Source: Eleusine coracana subsp. coracana
Lineage: Eukaryota; Streptophyta; Magnoliopsida; Poales; Poaceae
Reading direction: 5' to 3'
Length of the DNA: 64,000 nt
Assembly (NCBI GenBank): GCA_032690845.1
Contig: CM064417.1
Span: 13,236,501 to 13,300,500 of the forward strand
Shown: positions 57,600 through 64,000 of the stretch, in pieces
Layout: each line of letters starts with the position of its first letter
Position numbering within the stretch: the stretch's first letter is position 1
Made by a program: the position numbers and the translations under genes
Notes under the pieces: model-generated
Seen by the model: the letters and a program-made list of their open reading frames with translations, nothing else
Database searches by the model: none
Told to the model about the DNA's origin: nothing

Positions 57600-60203
57600 A
57601 CGCAGGATCCAGTAGTAGTGAACTGAACCAAACCACGACTCCAGTACAACCCATTACGTTGAACGAACTCAGGGAAGTAACCAGAAACTTCAGTAATGGT
57701 GCCTTAATTGGAGAGGGCTCATATGCCAAAGTATTCTTTGGCGTGCTGAAGGATGGCCAGAAATCTGCAATAAAGAAGTTTAATGTCTTGCTTGTTGAGA
57801 CTGATGAACATTTCATGGAACAGGTCACAGCTGCATTCCTGCCTTGTTTGTTCTTCATTTCGTGCAACAGGGTTTTCCATATTTATTTTCATTTCTGTTG
57901 TAGGTTTCATTTGTTTCAAGATTGAAACACGAGAACATTCTCCAATTTCTTGGCTACTGTTTGGAGGACAGCATCTGTGTTCTTGCTTATGAGTATGCAT
58001 CGCGCGGCTCGTTGTACAATGTTCTTCACGGTGAGGAATGATACTCCTTACTTTGTGCGTTCTCCTATGCACCATGGAATCAGCTTGTTTTTATATCCTG
58101 TGTCCACACATCACAAATTCACCATAAGTCGAGTTAAGATACATTAAAAAAATTCACATTTTAAATCCTGTGTCCACACAAATCCTATGCATCAAATTTG
58201 TGAGAAGTCTTTTTTTATGAACGCTTGTTAAAGAAAAGACCATTTTACCTTGTCATATGCTTTCTCAAAATCTAACTTTAACACCACCGTGTTCTCTTTT
58301 TTTTTTCCTGTGTAACTCATGCACAGATTCATGAAGGACAACAACCCCTTCCATAATTAATCTACCAGGAATAAAGGCCGTTTGCGATGGTCTAATTATG
58401 TTATTTGCTACCAAGTATAATCTATTAGTCAACACTTCAGTAAAAAAAAAATTAAAACTAACATTAAGGAGACAAATAGGTCTATACTGCTAGATTTTAC
58501 ATGCATCGGTTTTCTTGGGCAGTAGCGTGATAACCCCAAAGTTAAGACTATGAATTGGTAGGTTTCCATAGTGAAAATCATTAAAAAGCTCTAGGAGGTC
58601 AGGTTTAATAAGTTCCCAAAAGTTTTGATAAAATTCTGCTGGAAAAACATCTGGACTAGGAGCTTTATTGCTCCATCTGAAAAATTGCATCTCTAATATC
58701 CTTCTCACTAAAGGGTTGAATCAACAAATCATTTTCAGTAGGGTTTATTTTGGGATATCATTTCTAAGGCCCTCATCCAAATTAAAGGTACTACTAGAGG
58801 ATGGACCAAGCAAAACCTTATAGTATTCTGTACTATAATTTTTTTAAGTTGTCTTGACCTACAATAATACCCTCTTATTCCAGTTGGAAAATCCTCGTTT
58901 TTCTATGTCTACCATTTGCTATGAGCTGAAAATACTTAGTATTATCATCACCTTTTACTAAATTAATTACTTTTGAGCGCTGTAACTAATACAACTCCTC
59001 ATCTCTAAGCAACTTCTGTAGTTCGCCATTTAAATAATGTTTGTATTGTAGCTCTTGTGGTTACAATAAAGAGACTTCAGCTTTCCTATCAAGAACATCA
59101 AGCTCATTAAACAAAAAACTCTTCTTTTTCCTATTCTCCCCACTAAATTTTTTGCCCTACCTCTCAGAAAACGGCGGACAGCTGATGTCCCTCTAGTTTC
59201 TCTTTGCCAAACCTTCACAACCACCACATCATGAAAATCATCCCTAGTAAGCCATCCTAATTCAAATTTCTGCCAGTAATAGCTTGTCATAGGATGATAG
59301 GACTATCATATGTGTCAATAATAGCTTGTCATAGAACTATTGAAGAACAATAAATTAAACTTTATGTAATTCATTTTCATATTAATCTATTTTTCTAGAT
59401 CAGATGTTGCAATAGTAAATAAAAGAATCCTGTGAGTGTGATCTTTAAATGTTGCGCTCCTATCTAAAATTGAGAATATGTTGCATGAAACACTAATGTG
59501 ATGTAAGGTGAGATTTATTTTATTTTTGCATTGAGAAGGTAAGGCCGCCCAACCAGGACCAGTTCTATCATGGGCGCAGCGGGTAAATATTGCTGTAACT
59601 GCAGCATATGGGCTTGAGTTCCTCCACGAAAAGGCTCAGCCCTGTGTCTTCCACAGCAACATCAAGTCCAGCAACATACTTCTCTTTGATAACGATGTTG
59701 CAAAGATTGGCGATCTTGGTGTCTCCAAACAAGTCCCTGATTTCCAATACGATCATTCAAAAACTCATGTATATACCTCCGGTTTCAGTTATGATGCCCC
59801 AGAGTATGCAACCAAATGCTATTCTTCATGGTTCTTGAATCTACTAGGCTTGGAGAGTGGATCGCACGAATACTCACTATGATGTCCATTTCTCTGTTAG
59901 GTCTACGATGTTTGGAAAGTTCAGCGCAAAAAGTGATGTCTACAGCTTCGGTATTGTGTTGTTGGAGCTTTTAACTGGCCGGAAGGCAGTTGACAGCACA
60001 CTGCCCCGACCCCAGCGAAGCCTCGTGACATGGGTATATATTGGGTGAATTTGGGGTCATTTTTTTTTGTTGAAAAGACACAACAATCTGAACTGTTTCA
60101 TGACATTAATTTGTAGGCTACACCAAGACTTGGGGAAGACAAGGTGAAACAATGCATGGACCCAAGGCTTCAGGGAAATTACCCTTTCAAGGCTGCCGCT
60201 AAG
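57600..60203 (+). pseudogene. PTI1-like receptor-like cytoplasmic kinase, disrupted
   Basis: Recognisable exons: 57,600-57,823 (PITLNELREVTRNFS, IGEGSYAKVFFGVLKDGQKS, AIKKF), 57,904-58,030 (VSFVSRLKHENILQFLGYC, ASRGSLYNVLHG), ~59,536-59,830 (QPGPVLSWAQRVNIA, KSSNILLFDNDVAKIGDLG), 59,901-60,033 (FSAKSDVYSFGIVLLELLTG, LPRPQRSLVTW) and 60,118-60,203 (ATPRLGEDKVKQCMDPRLQG). This is the PTI1 (RLCK VIII) pattern. The first exon (acylation-type N-terminus) and the last exon are not found, HRD reads HSN, DFG reads DLG, and the exon after YAPEYAT-type sequence runs into a stop without a clean donor. A LINE fragment occupies the third intron. Family members act downstream of immune or ROS signals; this copy looks non-functional. 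Confidence 0.75.
58170..59290 (-). mobile_element. LINE-1 ORF2 fragment inside the PTI1-like remnant
   Basis: Minus-strand fragments in order: RFELGWLTRDDFHD-type text near 59,250, KAPSPDVFPAEFYQNFWELI near 58,610-58,680 (RT block), YRPICLLN near 58,480, FIPGRL near 58,360 and LDFEKAYDKVKWSF at 58,233-58,278 (conserved RT motif). Several frameshifts and stops. It ends within the RT domain, so its 3' part is missing, unlike the usual 5' truncation. A repeat ATCCTGTGTCCACACA occurs at ~58,097 and ~58,166 close to its left limit. Confidence 0.75.
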
Positions 60204-61982
60204 GTAATATTGCAGAGCCCACCCAGTTTTAGAAAGCGTTTGGATGCTAAGTTTTACTTGCACGTACTACAAGAAACGTTGTGCTTATCACTAAAGGTTC
60301 TTGCTTACTGTACGCACACTTTTGGCCGTGATCTATTATATATATATATGTATATATTTGAGTAATAAAAGAAGTCACCGCATTCGCTCTCAATACCAAC
60401 AAATTCTCACCTTAGTCGAAGAAAATAAGAAAAAAAATTAACATGCTTGTCATTATAAAAAAAATTAGACTAAAATACCTCTAAGAAAGTTATTAAATTA
60501 CCTATCATTGCCATTATGAAAAAATTAGACTGAAATACCCCTAAGAAGTTATTAAATTATCCACTACTGTCATTATAAATAAATTAGAATTAAATATTTC
60601 TAAATATATTTATAAAAGCACCATATTCACCCAAATCTCTATCTCTCTAAAACATCACACTCACATTAATCAGAGAAATCACTACCATTATAAAAATATA
60701 GACTAAAATACAGCTAAATAAAAACTGGGTGGGGGATGTTTCAATCCTGGTTTTTATAATCTAAAAACTAGCTTTTGGGTAGTCAATGCATTGGAATGAG
60801 ACAAAAACTAGCATTAGCTGAGTTGAGCTAGATTATAGAAATTGACATAAAAACTAGTTTGTCTGGAGGCCCTTCAGTTTCTTAAAAACTAGAGGACCCA
60901 AAGAGGACCTAAATTATCCATCATGATCATTATAAATAAAATATTTCTAAAAATATTTGTAAAGCAACACATTCACCTCTCTCTCTCTCACTCACTGACT
61001 AAAACACCACGTTCACAAGCGGATAAGACTACAAAATCAATCTAATTCTGTGGCCTTTATAAATCAATTAAAATTATCATCATCTTCGCATCAAGTATTG
61101 TTGTTGTTTTTATATGTTGGGTTAATGATACTTATCATTAGGATACTCATAATTAGAGGCCATGACAGATCGTGGTCACTAAGCCACTATGGATTAAGGA
61201 TTCCATTGCCATCATAGCGAGCAAAAACAACTCTGCTATCCTCATGCCATCATGAATTGTGACTGCCAAGTAGACCATGACAACCGTTAGTTACCTTTGT
61301 CGAAATCATAGGCCACTTCCCCATCAATAAGCAGCGCCATCCGCGGTTCTTTGCTCATCGCGTCTTATGGGTCAGCCATATATTGTTATGGTTGTAGTGT
61401 ACGAGGGACTACTCTATTGTCCTTGTATCATCATGGATCATGTAGGTTGTGTTATCCACACAAATTTCTCTTTCATTTTTTGGATCAAACTATCACTGAT
61501 GTCTATTGCACACTGTTATGCAATCCATACAACCAGTCATGACCAAGAAACAAATGATAAATGGATCTCTACTTAGCAGACACGCCACTCTATGGTGCTC
61601 ATAACTAGCCAGGATAAAGAAACAAATAACCTTTGAAATGTCAATCATGCTATATATGATAACCAAAAGGTCAGCAAAGTCACAAGAGACATGAACGTCA
61701 GAAGTCAGTGCGTCGAGTGTAATTAAGTATGCCAATTGCTCATGTACCACATAGCTATCATAATTCACGTTAAATGGTTCAGTTGGTAGGGCCTGACGCT
61801 TTTGAGGGATAGATACGATAAGTTGGTTCTGAATAAGCGATAAAAGAAAGTCTTGGACCAAGTTTTTCAATAGAAATATCCAAATGTATAATCTTTCATT
61901 AGTATCAGAATAAGCAAGAATGAGGGAGTATCACTAGGAAGATGATGACACTTTGTCAAACAAAGATTTTCACTCAAATAGA
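60204..61982. other. AT-rich intergenic DNA
   Basis: No gene recognised. It includes the 60-bp tandem repeat listed below and a tRNA A-box-like GGTTCAGTTGGTAGGGC at ~61,779 without a matching B box. Confidence 0.4.
60451..60625. repeat. Tandem repeat, ~60-bp period, three units
   Basis: CATTATAAAAAAAATTAGAC at 60,451, CATTATGAAAAAATTAGAC at 60,512 and CATTATAAATAAATTAGAA at 60,571 each lead into AAATACC(C)CTAAGAA and GTTATTAAATTA. Further decayed copies appear near 60,690 and 60,930. Confidence 0.8.
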
Positions 61983-62678
61983 AATCGTGGCTTCCTCAAC
62001 AACACACCGCTAAAATCAAATTCATCTGAGACACACTTAAAAATAGTGGCATTTGCCCGCAACACACCACGCCCCGTAAAATAAGATTTTCAGTTAAAGA
62101 GCTGAGAATTTTTTTTTTGTAAATGACAACCAGTGCCCCTGGCCTGTACACACGGTTGAGACGGACCAGTTTTAGCTAGACTAGAGAAGGAGCAACAAAT
62201 AGGGAATGAAACCCTCGTCCTATCCACTCGGGCGCAGACACCATAAACCATGCCTCTGCCGCCTCACTCACTCGCACCTTCTGTCTCCGATGACTTGTCC
62301 TCCGGTCGGTTCTATTAGTCAGAGGTTAGACACGAAGGCCCTCTGTACCGACCGGAGCACAAGTTGTCAAAGACGGAGAATGTGCAAGCGAGCGAGGTGG
62401 CAGAGGCGTGGTCTACGGCAGTTGCGTCCGAGTGGATAATGCAAGGATTTCATTCACCGTTGGTTGCTCCACCTCTGCTCCGGCTTTAACAAGTCTGACT
62501 CAATCATATGTACAAGCCAGGGGCAACGATTTTCATATACAAAAGTTTCTCTGAGCTCTTTGACTGGACATCTTATTTTATGGGGCGTGGTGTGTTGCAA
62601 ACAAATACCACCATTTTTTATGCGTGTCTTAGATGAATTCGATTTTGCCTGTGTGTTGCTGAGAAAGTCATGGTTTCT
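61983..62678. repeat. Long palindrome: ~330-bp inverted arms, 36-base loop
   Basis: Left arm 61,983-62,310 pairs with right arm 62,347-62,678. Examples: ACCGACCGGAG (62,347) with CTCCGGTCGGT-type text ending 62,310; GCCTCTGCCGCC (62,252) with GGTGGCAGAGGC (62,396); CCCCTGGCCTGTAC (62,137) with GTACAAGCCAGGGG (62,510); AACACACCACGCCCC (62,062) with GGGGCGTGGTGTGTT (62,582). Arms differ by scattered substitutions. No convincing coding frame. Could be a foldback MITE or a hairpin-RNA locus. Confidence 0.9.
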
Positions 62679-62709
62679 TAGTATGTTGTAGATAAAATTG
62701 CATTTTTTA

Positions 62710-63892
62710 CACTACAATAAAACACGCTTTTAGCGGCGGTTGAAAATCAACAATAGCGGTGGTTATACGGTACCACTACTGAGAAATCGCAGCTACAAAA
62801 TATTTAATATTTTGTAGCGGTGGACTGTAAAAGAAAAACAAACCGCGGCTAAAAATATGTTTGTAGCGGCGGGTGATATCTTCACCCACCACTACCATTG
62901 ACTCAAAAAAAATAAAAAAAAAGGCAGAGCCCGCCAGCCCATTCGTAGCCCGTTCGTAGCACGTTCGTAGTCCGAGATGCCGCGGAGCCAAATCTGGCGA
63001 AGAGAGACGGGAAAGCACCGGATCCGCGCCCCAGAGGAGCCTGCCGTCGCCACGTGGTCGGGGAGGGGGAGGGCCGCCATCGAAGACGGGAAGGGGCGCT
63101 GGATCCACGCCTAGAGGAGCCCGCCGCTGCCGCGCCGTTGGAGAGGGGAGGGCTGCCGTCGGGGAGGGGAAGAGGCGTCGGATCCGCCCGAGGAGCGCAC
63201 CGCCACCATGCCGTCGGGGAGGGGGAGGGCCGCCGTGCCATTGGGGAGGGGGAGGGGCGCTGGATCCGCCCGAGGAGCCTACCGCCGTCGTGCCGTAGGG
63301 GAGGGGGAGGGCCACCGTGCCGTAGGGGAGGGGGAGGGGCGCTGGATCCACCCCAGAGGAGCCCGTCGCCATAGGGGAGGGGGAGGGGCGCCGGATTTGC
63401 TCCAGAGGAGCCCGCCGCCGCCGCCCTTTTGCCGAGCGCCCATCCGGATCTCGTCGATGAGGAGGAGACAGGGCGGGGAGAGAGGAGGGAGAGGGGTGGG
63501 GCTGCGTGGGGTGCTAGGGAGAGGGGAGGGAGAGCCGGAGGGGTTGGTCGGGGAGAGAGGAGGAGGGGGTGGCGAGTTAGGGTTCCAGGCATATTTTATA
63601 GGCTTTTGTTGGACCAAAGTGGTAGAAGAAAAACAGAACTGGACCTTATACTTTTATAGCGGCGGCCCACATTGATTTTTAGCGGTGGTTCATAAGGTGA
63701 GCCGCCTCTTAAATTGAGGCAATTTTTAGCGGTGGTTCACATTATCAACCACCGCTAGAAATTGATTTTTAGCGACGGTTGATAATGTGGGCCGCCTCTA
63801 AAAATTATTGGACCACTGTAGTGATGGTTTTCTTTGCCTACGTCGCTACATCAATTTTTGTTCCACTGCTAAAGGGCCTTTTTGTTATAGTG
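62710..63892. mobile_element. Non-autonomous CACTA element with target duplication
   Basis: Left end CACTACAATAAAACACGC followed by TTTTAGCGGCGG; right end reverse complement CACTATAACAAAAAGGCCCT followed by TTTAGCAGTGG. Flanks are TTA on both sides (62,707-62,709 and 63,893-63,895). Subterminal TAGCGGTGG/CCACCGCTA copies lie at both ends. The GC-rich body is built from GGGGAGGGGGAGGG and GGATCCGCCCGAGGAGC type repeats, which create long but meaningless Pro/Arg/Gly-rich frames on both strands. Same family organisation as the 55.9-kb element. Confidence 0.9.
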
Positions 63893-63895
63893 TTA

Positions 63896-64000
63896 TTTAC
63901 CTAGACCACGTAAATTCGCTCCTATTAAAAATCTAACCTGGGTCACTAGGACGCTACGCAGAAGCAGTGGGGAAGCGAGAAATTTTATATGTGGGGCAGG
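63896..64000. other. Right edge, no feature
   Basis: The last ~100 bases after the CACTA target duplication show nothing recognisable. Confidence 0.4.

Noticed and set aside
61776..61830. tRNA-like A box GGTTCAGTTGGTAGGGC
   Set aside because: No B box or cloverleaf follows; not a tRNA gene.
62776..63675. Long Pro/Gly/Arg-rich open frames (up to 229 codons)
   Set aside because: Built from short GC repeats inside a bounded CACTA element; no domain and no consistent codon usage.

Overview
The window looks like nuclear DNA from a grass (Poaceae). Coding exons are GC-rich (the cellulase exons especially) and sit in AT-rich intergenic DNA. The repeats are typical of grass genomes: a Stowaway MITE ending in CTCCCTCCGTCC, Tourist-type MITEs, CACTA elements with GC-rich bodies, PIF/Harbinger, LINE-1, a Helitron-like element and Ty1/copia LTR elements. 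The protein families also fit: an NB-ARC protein without LRRs, a WAK-like tandem kinase, a PTI1-like kinase and a GH9 cellulase. Species cannot be fixed from the sequence alone.

Layout. 0-4.5 kb: the last 28 codons of an unidentified + strand gene; a short minus-strand secreted ORF resembling the N-terminal half of a ribosome-inactivating protein; a single-exon minus-strand NB-ARC gene with its own TATA box. 5.6-10.3 kb: a CACTA-like end followed by a 5'-truncated copia element (decayed integrase to RNase H, plus a 3' LTR). 10.9-11.2 kb: a MITE. 13.0-15.3 kb: the clearest housekeeping gene, a five-exon secreted GH9 endoglucanase with one GC-AG intron. 19.0-21.4 kb: a Helitron-like element carrying four tandem 332-bp units. 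21.4-31.8 kb: a candidate PIF/Harbinger element holding a transposase that has lost its catalytic core and a Myb/SANT-like second ORF. That ORF is split by an element with about 0.5 kb terminal inverted repeats, and a LINE tail and a Stowaway MITE are also nested inside. 32.1-41.0 kb: a decayed copia element with both LTRs, interrupted exactly at the polypurine tract/3' LTR junction by a second LTR element (37,178-40,792, perfect 5-bp target duplication). 41.1-48.0 kb: gene-poor decayed repeats, possibly one large CACTA element. 48.3-52.6 kb: an LTR element with no recognisable gag-pol. 53.7-55.8 kb: an intact 702-residue kinase-pseudokinase gene. 55.9-57.2 kb: a CACTA element with matching 3-bp target duplications. 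57.6-60.2 kb: a broken PTI1-like kinase with a LINE fragment inside. 62.0-62.7 kb: a 0.7-kb near-perfect palindrome. 62.7-63.9 kb: a second CACTA element with matching 3-bp target duplications.

Biology. Apart from the cellulase (cell-wall remodelling), the recognisable host genes belong to families linked to defence: NB-ARC, tandem kinase, PTI1-like kinase and possibly a RIP-like protein. The most promising single locus is the kinase-pseudokinase gene at 53.7 kb, whose architecture matches cereal tandem kinase resistance proteins. The rest is a layered record of transposition in which boundaries, target duplications and nesting order can often be read directly.
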